Positions 53,072 through 60,917 of a stretch of 64,000 nt of DNA are shown here, one piece after another; position 1 is the stretch's first letter; every line of letters starts with the position of its first letter. Under the pieces are notes generated by a model. The model saw nothing but the letters and a program-made list of their open reading frames with translations, did not search any database and was not told the origin of the DNA. The stretch is from NCBI GenBank assembly GCA_937899725.1, contig CALCCA010000006.1:1-64000 (forward strand), in the 5' to 3' direction. The position numbers were made by a program, and so were the translations under genes. Source of the stretch: an uncultured Halomicronema sp. (GTDB lineage: Bacteria > Cyanobacteriota > Cyanobacteriia > Phormidesmidales > Phormidesmidaceae).

Positions 53072-53893
53072 GGTTTCCACACAAAATTCCTAAACACACT
53101 GATTTTGAAAATCCCTCAGACCGCAATCGCAAACTGTGAGGCCACCTCGGCGCTGCTATAGAGCTGTCAGAAGCTCAAAAGTCACGAGAACACACATCGA
53201 TCTGACCTTCCTGGTACTGGCAGCGTCAAATCACGAAAGTAGAACTTACGCATCGCCCCTTTGCCTCTCCTCAGCTTGGAGGAAAGTGCATCCGGCTTCC
53301 CCAATATTGGGGAGCGAGGGGCTAAAACTGGACACCACTGCGTTAATCCTGAAAGCGTTGACACCGGGACTCGTACTGACCAGACAGCAGCACCGAACTT
53401 CAGGCAAGTCGTTGGCTTTGAGACAACAATAACTTACCCCAAAATATTTTGGGGTAAGTTATTGTTACAAATAATTTACCTGGAAGAATGATTGTGCTTG
53501 TAGACTAAGGGGGCAGGAAAATTGGCACCGGTGAAAAATCCATCTAGATCGCCAACTGCTGAGGACGTGACCGCAATCACGTCAGCTCACTATCGGGTGC
53601 ATAGAGTTTGCTGTATCTACCAAGTGCGAGCTTCTTCGCGGTTGCTTGGCGCCACAGATTGCCAAATTAGAGACTACGCTAACCCCATACCGTTCAATAC
53701 AATTCCTCCCATCAGGAAACTTCTAGCAACAAGACGATGACATCAAGCTTGGGGCTCACGCACGGGCCACTAACACCAGTCAGTGGGGGTGTTGCCTAGA
53801 TTTCCTTAGCCTAGGGATGAGACAGGACAAAAGCTGGAGGCAATTACATCAGTCCTGAAGCTAAATTTGATTACCTAGCTGATATTCAGACAC
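53072..53893. other. Intergenic region with a 42-bp palindrome
   Basis: An 822-bp stretch without an accepted gene. Short frames exist but none resembles a protein. It contains the exceptional palindrome at 53425-53466, listed separately, and the presumed promoter of the XRE gene at its right end. Confidence 0.5.
53425..53466. repeat. Perfect 42-bp palindrome
   Basis: Each 21-base half is AACAATAACTTACCCCAAAA plus T; the two halves are exact reverse complements with no spacer. It could extrude a cruciform, act as a bidirectional terminator, or mark a former insertion site. No other copy was seen in the window. Confidence 0.85.
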
Positions 53894-54220
53894 ATGAGCA
53901 ACCTGGATAACACACACTCAGAGCAATGGGACCTGACTAAACCCAAACTGAAAGAGCTGCGAGAAAATCTGCAAATTACGCAGAGGCAACTCTCTGACAA
54001 GTTGGGCGTCACTGAAAATACGATTGCTAATTGGGAAAACGGTCGTAGTATCAGCAAATGGCTCTATCAGATCAAGCTGCTGTGTCAAGCACTTGACTGC
54101 TCTTTTGAAGAGCTGACTGAAGACCTATCGACTCCCCTTTCGGCAGAAAATACGAACCCTTTTTCTTCCCTGAGAAAGGATTACCAGGACGCTATCAAAG
54201 AAATGGAGGATTTGCCGTAG
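53894..54220 (+). CDS. XRE family helix-turn-helix regulator
   Basis: A 108-residue DNA-binding protein. The HTH is LKELRENLQITQRQLSDKLGVTENTIANWENGR (about 19-52), followed by SISKWLYQIKLLCQALDCSFEEL typical of Cro/CI helices 4-5. The C-terminal about 30 residues are a charged tail. It precedes the unknown 648-residue gene at 54503 on the same strand, with a family C repeat between them. It may regulate that gene, but cotranscription is uncertain. Confidence 0.88.
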   Translation: MSNLDNTHSEQWDLTKPKLKELRENLQITQRQLSDKLGVTENTIANWENGRSISKWLYQIKLLCQALDCSFEELTEDLSTPLSAENTNPFSSLRKDYQDAIKEMEDLP

Positions 54221-54329
54221 ATTACTAAATATAAGACGGGTTAGCTGATTTCTAATTCTTGGTCGAGAGAACAATTTAACGGCATCAGCGATTGGACATC
54301 TTCACTTATTCGAGTCTGATTTTTTGAGT

Positions 54330-54451
54330 TAAGTAGGAAGTTTCAATTAAACGTAAGACACTGTAGGTTGAGGTTGAGGAACGAAACCCAACGCCTGCAT
54401 GGGTTACGCTATCGCTAACCCATCCTACATTTGAATGAGCCCAGCTACTTA
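54330..54451. repeat. Repeat family C, copy 2 (inverted)
   Basis: A 122-bp element bounded by TAAGTAG and CTACTTA. It is the near-identical reverse complement of the copy at 49644-49764 and lies between the XRE gene and the unknown gene. A TTG-started extension of the latter would begin within it, which argues for the downstream ATG. Confidence 0.82.
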
Positions 54452-54502
54452 ATAGCAACGGGAAGATGCACCGTTCAGTTTCTTTATTTGTTTAGTTCTA
54501 AA

Positions 54503-56449
54503 ATGTTCGCTCAGCGCAGTCATAAATACCTAATTGATGCTGCAACCATCATTGCAGGGCTAGAAGGCCAAGAAGGCTCTCTGGAATGCGCCTGCTTGGA
54601 TATTCTCTGGACGCTACTTGAATCAAACCAGATTGAGGTCATGATTCAGTCTGAAGAATGGAACAACTTGAGGAGTCATATCCACAAAAAAATCAAAGAG
54701 CCTGAATGTGCTGAGCAGCTCTTAAATCGGATTAGAAAAAATATTAAACCCGTACAAGAAGGGAAAGACGAAAGGGTCAAGCTCTTATACTTCACTACCC
54801 TGTTTCAGAACGCCCATCAAGATATCGTTTCTATTGAAGATATCGTTTCTCAGCATAGTCCCAAAGCCTCCTACAACAGTGCGAATGCCACCATCGAATC
54901 TCTGGTTTTTCTTTTCTCTGTTTGGTTGACTAAAGAAATTTTCGGCATTGAATTTAGCAGTATCGAAAACCTTGTTGATAATGTAGAAGACTTCTTAAAT
55001 CCTGACGACCTGAGACAAGCAGGTTTTTATAGGGCTGGCGAGGGAGATATTCATCAGAAAAGCTTGCTTTTCTCAGCTGGTGAACTCTCAGGTCAAGAGC
55101 TAAGTGAAAAGCTAGAACAGTATTATCTAGAAGGCAATTTGCCGACCGCCTCTGTCGTAGAATCACTAGCCGATGATTCAGGGCAATTGCTGGTTACACC
55201 TGGTTCAACCCGAGGTTTGGTTCCATCTAGTCAAGAACTCGCTCATCTACTACTTAACAGTCCAGAGCAGACGCTCTCGCTTATTCAAATTGCTTCTGGA
55301 AGTCACGATATGCCGATTAACAGGGCCTCGGATGGAGGATCGGATGGAGATGCCCTACACGCCAGTAGCTCTGTTTTTTATCAGGGCGATGAGCTGTCAG
55401 CGCGATCTCCCAGCTTTGATTACCGATATCTCATTTCCAAGGCGTCCTCGGAGAGCGATGCCGATGGCAAAACTACAGCTGATGACCAAACTACCGGTGA
55501 AGATGATGAACAAGAGACTGAAGACACTTTGGACCCGTCACCCCCATCAGGATTTACCCCCTTCAAAGATTTTGACCGTAACGACCATCCTCTGATCGAT
55601 GCGCCTTCAACGCCTGACAAGCCGACTCAGCCATCGCCAATATTGGGTCAGCCTGATCCAGCGACAGAACCTGATGCAACTGCCCGTGCTGCGAATGCCT
55701 CATCTTTTGGATTTGTTAGAGATGTTGATTCTACCGATCACTCAACCGATGACAGCCATGGCGATTGGATTCATGTGCGCATTTATGATGCCGAGGGTCT
55801 GTCAAATTGGTTATCGCTTGATACTAATAATGACGGAAATGCTGATTGGAAAGCTTTCTATACTAAGGATGAGGTCGGTGATTTTGTAAAACAGTCTACT
55901 AATAGGCTGGAGGACGAAACTGCTAGTCAGATTGATTTGCTCGAACAAGAACTGACTACCCTTCTAGATGATATTGACAAAGATTCGGTCTTTGATCTGT
56001 CTATTCCTACTGTCTCATTCAATGAACAGTTGCTCGAGCAAGTGATCGACGAAATTGGCACTGACTTTTTGGAAGTTTTAGACCATGAAGTCCCAGTAAG
56101 CTCTAAAGGTCAAAAGCAGCCTGGTAGAAATGCACTATCTCAAGCCGCCGTCGATGTAGATTTCTCAGAAAGCACTTCTGGCCTTCTGCTCATGGCCGAT
56201 GACTCCCTGCTGCAAGGAGGCCACGAAATAGTTGACAACCCTGAACGCTCTCTACCGTCGGAAAAGCTGGAAGATCCAATTGGCACTCAGCAATTTTCCA
56301 TGCTGTTTCAGCATCAGTCAGAAAGCTTTCAATTCGGCACGGGGCTACATTCGCTGCTCGATATAGACTCTTCTCATCAGCCTAAAGAATCATTGATTTC
56401 TGTTCCTAGCTTGGCTAGCTCTGGTGGCCCAACACTGTCAATGATGTAG
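54503..56449 (+). CDS. Large AT-rich protein of unknown function
   Basis: A 648-residue protein I do not recognise. Residues 1-180 are mainly helical (SHKYLIDAATIIAGLEGQEG, ESLVFLFSVWLTKEIFG); the LIDAATII start faintly recalls PIN-like nucleases. About 180-290 is helical with polar repeats. About 290-420 is an acidic, Ser/Asp/Pro-rich linker. About 430-470 has WIHVRIYDAEGLSNWLSLDT followed by NNDGNADWK, a possible Ca-binding loop like dockerin or thrombospondin type 3. The rest is low-complexity and acidic. There is no signal peptide or membrane segment. GC content is well below that of neighbours, suggesting transfer. It follows an XRE regulator. Confidence 0.6.
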   Translation: MFAQRSHKYLIDAATIIAGLEGQEGSLECACLDILWTLLESNQIEVMIQSEEWNNLRSHIHKKIKEPECAEQLLNRIRKNIKPVQEGKDERVKLLYFTTLFQNAHQDIVSIEDIVSQHSPKASYNSANATIESLVFLFSVWLTKEIFGIEFSSIENLVDNVEDFLNPDDLRQAGFYRAGEGDIHQKSLLFSAGELSGQELSEKLEQYYLEGNLPTASVVESLADDSGQLLVTPGSTRGLVPSSQELAHLLLNSPEQTLSLIQIASGSHDMPINRASDGGSDGDALHASSSVFYQGDELSARSPSFDYRYLISKASSESDADGKTTADDQTTGEDDEQETEDTLDPSPPSGFTPFKDFDRNDHPLIDAPSTPDKPTQPSPILGQPDPATEPDATARAANASSFGFVRDVDSTDHSTDDSHGDWIHVRIYDAEGLSNWLSLDTNNDGNADWKAFYTKDEVGDFVKQSTNRLEDETASQIDLLEQELTTLLDDIDKDSVFDLSIPTVSFNEQLLEQVIDEIGTDFLEVLDHEVPVSSKGQKQPGRNALSQAAVDVDFSESTSGLLLMADDSLLQGGHEIVDNPERSLPSEKLEDPIGTQQFSMLFQHQSESFQFGTGLHSLLDIDSSHQPKESLISVPSLASSGGPTLSMM

Positions 56450-56642
56450 CGCTGCGCGATCGCTTGTTCTCTCCCCATAGCGCGGCAAGTAAGTTGTCCA
56501 GCTGTATCGCTTAATTCGAAGCAGACCACGCCACCACTGGAAACGTATTCATTAGGCCTGAAACGTAGGGGATGTAAGCCGCTATCAACGACCCTCTCCT
56601 ACCTGTCTAATTCCACGTGGCTGACCACTCGCTGGTGTTTCT

Positions 56643-57443
56643 TCAAGCATCGATTTTTCGTAATCGTTCGAGTCGTAACTGGTGCTCTGGGCTAAACAAA
56701 ACCTGAAAGGCGAGCAGAATCACGCTAATGCAAGCGAGCGCAGTACCTGCAGCTAGGGTGAAGTAAATGATGATTTGATAGCGTACTGCGTTGGTTGGAT
56801 TCACCCCTGCCAGCATTTGCCCCGTCATCATGCCGGGTAAACTCACCAGTCCCAACACCATCATTGAGTTGATGGTAGGAATCATCCCAGTACGCAGAGC
56901 TTCTTTAAGCGTTTCATTCGCGGCTTCCCAACGGGTTGCTCCTAGCGCTAAAAGGGATTCAATCTGCGATCGCCGACTGACCAAATCTTCCATTAATCGG
57001 TCCAATGCTAAAGATGTTCCGGTCAGCGCATTTCCCAAAACCATCCCCAATAGCGGAATCACGTATTGCGGGTCATACCAAGGATGAATGTGAATAATGC
57101 CTTCTACCAATAACCCCGTCACAAAACCACTGGCTGCCAGAATTGAAACGAAACTGTTCCAGTAGATGGAAGGGAAGCGACGGCGGGTGCGGTTGACCGA
57201 AGCATTGCCAGCGATCGCACTCATCATGAACACTAACAGCAACACCCAAAGGGGATTATCCAAGGCGAAAATCCAACCCAACACATATCCCACTAAGAGC
57301 AGCTGTACCACCATCCGCAATGCAGCAATGCCTAATTTTCTGGCTAAGCCTAGCCGTAAACCCAGCGAGAGAGCAATGTTGATCAAAATTAGAGCGGCAG
57401 CAAGGGCCAGCTGCCAATTGTCAATGGGAATGTAGTTGTTCAT
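56643..57443 (-). CDS. fetB: FetB, iron-export ABC permease (UPF0014)
   Basis: A 266-residue membrane protein with about seven helices. LRMVVQLLLVGYVLGWIFAL, NASVNRTRRRFPSIY, PLLGMVLGNALTGTSLALDRL and MIPTINSMMVLGLVSLPGMMTGQMLAG are the family's conserved blocks. E. coli FetAB exports iron and protects against oxidative stress. It starts 3 bp after the fetA stop and is therefore in the same operon. The surrounding siderophore genes support an iron-related role. Confidence 0.9.
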   Translation of the reverse strand: MNNYIPIDNWQLALAAALILINIALSLGLRLGLARKLGIAALRMVVQLLLVGYVLGWIFALDNPLWVLLLVFMMSAIAGNASVNRTRRRFPSIYWNSFVSILAASGFVTGLLVEGIIHIHPWYDPQYVIPLLGMVLGNALTGTSLALDRLMEDLVSRRSQIESLLALGATRWEAANETLKEALRTGMIPTINSMMVLGLVSLPGMMTGQMLAGVNPTNAVRYQIIIYFTLAAGTALACISVILLAFQVLFSPEHQLRLERLRKIDA

Positions 57444-57446
57444 CAG

Positions 57447-58124
57447 TTAGGCGTGGGGGAGTGGGGAACCAGACAAAGCTAACTGGCAGTCGGTCACCCG
57501 TTCTATCTGCTCGGGGTCATGGCTGATCCAGATATAGGCTTTGAGAGCATCGGTTCGTTGCCATTGAGCAATCAGTATTTCTAATTGCTCGGTTGTGGTT
57601 TTATCGAGTGAAGCGGTGGGTTCATCTAACAGCAAGACCTGCGGTGATAATTGCAAAGACCGCAGACAGGCTACGATTTGTTTTTCTCCGCCTGAGAGGT
57701 GTTCTACGGAACGTTCTAGAAAGTCGGCAGAACGGTCTAAGCTTGACAAATAGGCCAGAATTTTGGCACGATCATAGGTTCTGTCGCGGTGGATGGCTAG
57801 TTTATAGACCTGCTGTAAGTTTGACTCGACACTGCCTTCAAATAAAGCCGGTTGCTGGTGTAGATACATTACTTGAGCTCGAAACTGAGGCATGTCTAGG
57901 GTAGACAGTGGGCAATTCTGGAAGATAATTTGCCCTGATTGGATCGAGTCCAGCCCAGCTAAAACCCTGAGTAATAGGCTTTTACCGGCACCCGAGGAGC
58001 CCACAATTGCCAAGCGATCGCCCGGAAAAAGTTCAAAGCTAATATTTTGCCAAATCCAGCGACCTTGAAACTGGCGGCCAATCTTAGAAACTGACAAAAC
58101 TGGGCTCAACTGAGTTGAAGACAT
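57447..58124 (-). CDS. fetA: FetA, iron-export ABC ATPase
   Basis: A 225-residue ATPase. Walker A is VGSSGAGKSLLLRVLAGLDS, the Q-loop MYLHQQPALFEGSVESNL, the signature LSGGEKQIVACLRSLQL and Walker B VLLLDEPTASLDKTT. The LHQQPALFEGSV Q-loop is typical of FetA. The ATG at 58124 gives MSSTQLSPVLSV; a 37-residue extension upstream is not conserved. It is first gene of the fetAB pair. A GATAAGAAT-N3-TCTCA motif lies 93 bp upstream of the start and also occurs before the TonB receptor gene. Confidence 0.88.
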   Translation of the reverse strand: MSSTQLSPVLSVSKIGRQFQGRWIWQNISFELFPGDRLAIVGSSGAGKSLLLRVLAGLDSIQSGQIIFQNCPLSTLDMPQFRAQVMYLHQQPALFEGSVESNLQQVYKLAIHRDRTYDRAKILAYLSSLDRSADFLERSVEHLSGGEKQIVACLRSLQLSPQVLLLDEPTASLDKTTTEQLEILIAQWQRTDALKAYIWISHDPEQIERVTDCQLALSGSPLPHA

Positions 58125-58216
58125 CGGTGTTTTGAATAACCTCAGCGTTAGTGGCCACGGAGCGAGCGCGGATTCACGCCAAACCGTTTGTGAAAGGCGG
58201 CGGCAATTAGTATAAA

Positions 58217-58233
58217 TGAGATTTATTCTTATC
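58217..58233 (-). promoter_or_regulatory. Shared GATAAGAAT-N3-TCTCA motif upstream of fetA
   Basis: GATAAGAATAAATCTCA reads toward fetA. The same GATAAGAATnnnTCTCA pattern occurs at 63586-63602 upstream of the TonB receptor. It resembles part of a Fur box (GATAATGATAATC type), so iron-dependent control is plausible. Confidence 0.4.
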
Positions 58234-58269
58234 AAAACTCCGCCGATTTAGCAAAACGGGATGGTCAAG

Positions 58270-59535
58270 CTAAAGCTGTTTAACCTTTGCTCTGAGGGAT
58301 GGGACAAAGAAACCGCTGATGCCAAGGAGGAGCAGTGCTGCGGAACATGCCGTATAGAGTACCGCCATGCCAGCACCCGCACCGCTGCCAAATAGAGGAC
58401 TGAGCCAATTGGCCAATCCACTATTGGACATCATGGCTGGCTCAAACAGGCGGTCTGCTAGTGGCCCTGCTAGCCCTGTAGCCAAAATGCTGGCGACCTG
58501 CGTCACGAGAGAATTGGCCGCAAAGACTCTTCCCTGAATATCTGGCGCAACTTGGGCCATCCACAAGGCGCTGCGGCAGCTGCCTAAGAGGGGAAAGTTG
58601 AGCGATGAGCAGACTTGGGCGGGCACCCAAACGGGGAGCGATCGCCCCAAGCCAAAGACCAATTTGCTGAGTCCTGCCCCCATGTATCCGGCTAATAGGC
58701 CCACAACCCGACGCTTGGGGCCACCCCAAAGACTCACTATCACGGCTCCGACCACCCCACCCACGCCAGCGGCCGCCGAGACACTCGCGAGGGCCTGAGC
58801 ACTGCCGCCGGTACGCGCCAGAATCATGGGCTGATAGAGCGCTGACCCCAGATCGTGGGCAAACACAAACAGGAGGGTGAAGAGGAGCAGCGCTTTGAGC
58901 TGGGGCTGCTGCCAGAGATGGCGCCAGCCAAACGTGAGCTGCCGAGTCCAGTGCTCTGACGGCGATTGCGTTGGTGACGGTTGGGGCATAGGGGCTAGCA
59001 GCAGCGTGATAAATGCGATCGCAAAGGTGACCAAGTCAATGCTCACAATGCCCGATAGCTGAATGACGGGATACAGCATTCCGGCTAGGGCGGGGGCAAA
59101 AATCTGTGAACCGTAATGCACGATCGCCCCCATACTGGCTGCCCGAGTGTATTGCTGCTGGGGCACTAATAGAGACAGTGAGGCCTGATAGGCCAAACTT
59201 TGAATTTGGCTAAAGCCCCCGGCCAGCATGGCAACCAAGTATAAGTGCCAAATCGCCAGCTGCTGGGTCAGGTAGAGGCCGCCAATGATCAGCGTGGCGA
59301 TCGCCGTCGTCGCATCCCCCAATAGCATCAGCGTTTTGCGATTAAAGCGATCGACAATTATCCCCGCAAATAGGGTGGTGGGAATTTGCGGTAGCTGAAA
59401 AAACAACCCCACCAGGGCCAAGGCCGTGGCGGAACCGGTAGCTTCCCAAGCCCATAGGGTGAGGGCAAAGAAGGTCATGCGGCTGCCAATGGCGGAGACT
59501 AGCTGACCGAACCAAATCAGAGTAAATGTGCGCAT
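58270..59535 (-). CDS. MFS transporter, EntS-like siderophore exporter candidate
   Basis: A 421-residue permease with about 12 helices. FTLIWFGQLVSAIGSRMTFFALTLWAWEATGSA is the first loop typical of the EntS/enterobactin-exporter branch, and FAGIIVDRFNRKTLMLLGD is the MFS motif-A equivalent. AALLLLGISGFFVPSLRAKV forms the end. The ATG at 59535 replaces a TTG one codon before. It lies between the siderophore-binding lipoprotein and fetAB, all leftward, supporting a siderophore role. A truncated relative is at 52063-52425. Confidence 0.82.
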   Translation of the reverse strand: MRTFTLIWFGQLVSAIGSRMTFFALTLWAWEATGSATALALVGLFFQLPQIPTTLFAGIIVDRFNRKTLMLLGDATTAIATLIIGGLYLTQQLAIWHLYLVAMLAGGFSQIQSLAYQASLSLLVPQQQYTRAASMGAIVHYGSQIFAPALAGMLYPVIQLSGIVSIDLVTFAIAFITLLLAPMPQPSPTQSPSEHWTRQLTFGWRHLWQQPQLKALLLFTLLFVFAHDLGSALYQPMILARTGGSAQALASVSAAAGVGGVVGAVIVSLWGGPKRRVVGLLAGYMGAGLSKLVFGLGRSLPVWVPAQVCSSLNFPLLGSCRSALWMAQVAPDIQGRVFAANSLVTQVASILATGLAGPLADRLFEPAMMSNSGLANWLSPLFGSGAGAGMAVLYTACSAALLLLGISGFFVPSLRAKVKQL

Positions 59536-59695
59536 CAAGGGGCTCAGTCAACGGTGTTTGAGAGGGACTGCGGACAACACAGCGCTCCGCCACAGTAGGA
59601 AAATCCCTCGGGGCTGGCTAGGGATTTTGCGCCCCAAACGCATCTTTTGGGGGCGCGGGTCTGCCCTTAGGATCGGGAACTTAATCATGTGCCGG

Positions 59696-59790
59696 TTTTC
59701 CCCTCTCGGGAGGGGTGCCGTAGGCGGGGTGGGTTCGCCCCCTTATCACTCAGGGACCACCCACCCCGCCGCCCCTCCCAGGAGGGGAAA
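59696..59790. repeat. Repeat family E, copy 2 (inverted)
   Basis: A 95-bp palindromic element runs from CCCCTCTCGGGAGGGGTGCC to CCCCTCCCAGGAGGGG. It is the reverse complement of the copy at 44161-44256. It occupies the gap between the siderophore-binding lipoprotein gene and the MFS gene. The remaining bases of that 300-bp gap show nothing else. Confidence 0.75.
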
Positions 59791-59839
59791 TGTTATCTGG
59801 CTTAGCCTCAATAATTTATGTAATCCTCGTTCCTTAGCA

Positions 59840-60859
59840 CTAGCCAGCCGGTGTCAGGTAGGTCAACAAGTCATCCAAAATCAGGTTGGCGGCAATGTAG
59901 CTGCCCAGCCCCCAGTAGGGGCCAACCTCATACACTTGATCGGTCTGCACGGCCTGCAGTTGGGGCCAGAGGGGACTGGCCTGGGTGCGGTCAATTTCAG
60001 CCCGTACACCAGCTGCCATTTCCGTCTCACTTTGAGGGGTCAGAATAAACATGACATCCCCGTCAATTTCATCGAGAGCTTCCAGAGAGATGTTCATGAG
60101 ACCAGGCCCTTCGGCTTGGGTGGGGGGGCGTGATAGCTCGGCATCGGCTAAGACGGTGCCAGGAAAGGTGGCTTTCCCCATGGTGCGGATCCGACCCGGA
60201 GTTAAAAAGATGATCGAGGCGGTGATGGCTTCGAGGTGTTGGGGCGCTTGTGATTTGAGCTGCGCTAGCTTGGCTTCGTAGTCTGCTGAGAGCTTTGCCG
60301 CTACGTCCTGTTTGCCTAATGCCTCAGCGCAGAGGCGGGTCAGCGCTCGCCATTCGAGCCTTTCATCGATGTCAAAGGCAACAGTGGGGGCGATTTGTGA
60401 CAAGAGGGGGTAACTCTCTCCCCCGAGTCGTTCAGTCGTGAGAATCAGGTCTGGGTTCAGGGCGGTAATTCTCTCCAGATTCGGACGTTCGGGCGTGCCC
60501 ACGTCGGCGATCGCGTCCTGATCTAACTCCAAGTAGGTCATTTCATTCAGAATGATGCCCGGTGCCCCAATGGGTTGTACGCCGAGGGCCACTACCGTTT
60601 CGACTAGGGTGTATCCCAACACAATGATGCGGGCAGGGTTAGCCGGTACGGCAGTCTCACCAAAGGCGTGTTGAATGACCTGATCGGTCTCAACATCAGC
60701 GGAGGCCAGATCAGCCTCCGCCTGCGGTGACTGATCTGGCCCACAGGCGGCGACCAGCGCCGCCATGCCCATGAGCAAGGCAAATCGACGTTGGCGATTG
60801 AGGGGTTGACCCCAATGGTTCGCAAACCGCGTTTGTATAGACTGCATGATGGTCGGCAT
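59840..60859 (-). CDS. Iron-siderophore ABC substrate-binding lipoprotein (FecB/FepB-like)
   Basis: A 339-residue periplasmic binding protein. The leader ends in a lipobox LVAACG (Cys near residue 39), followed by an acidic linker. VIQHAFGETAVPANPARIIVLGYTLVETVVALGVQPIG begins the first Rossmann-like lobe. The long helix and the second lobe with LEALDEIDGDVMFILTPQ follow the class III fold. It would capture ferric siderophore after the TonB receptor. It lies 58 bp downstream of the receptor gene. The matching FecCD permease and ATPase are not in the window. Confidence 0.88.
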   Translation of the reverse strand: MPTIMQSIQTRFANHWGQPLNRQRRFALLMGMAALVAACGPDQSPQAEADLASADVETDQVIQHAFGETAVPANPARIIVLGYTLVETVVALGVQPIGAPGIILNEMTYLELDQDAIADVGTPERPNLERITALNPDLILTTERLGGESYPLLSQIAPTVAFDIDERLEWRALTRLCAEALGKQDVAAKLSADYEAKLAQLKSQAPQHLEAITASIIFLTPGRIRTMGKATFPGTVLADAELSRPPTQAEGPGLMNISLEALDEIDGDVMFILTPQSETEMAAGVRAEIDRTQASPLWPQLQAVQTDQVYEVGPYWGLGSYIAANLILDDLLTYLTPAG

Positions 60860-60917
60860 AAATCCCCTGCGTCCTCTATTTCAGCACTCAAAGCTGAATC
60901 GATGAGCCCTCAATCAC

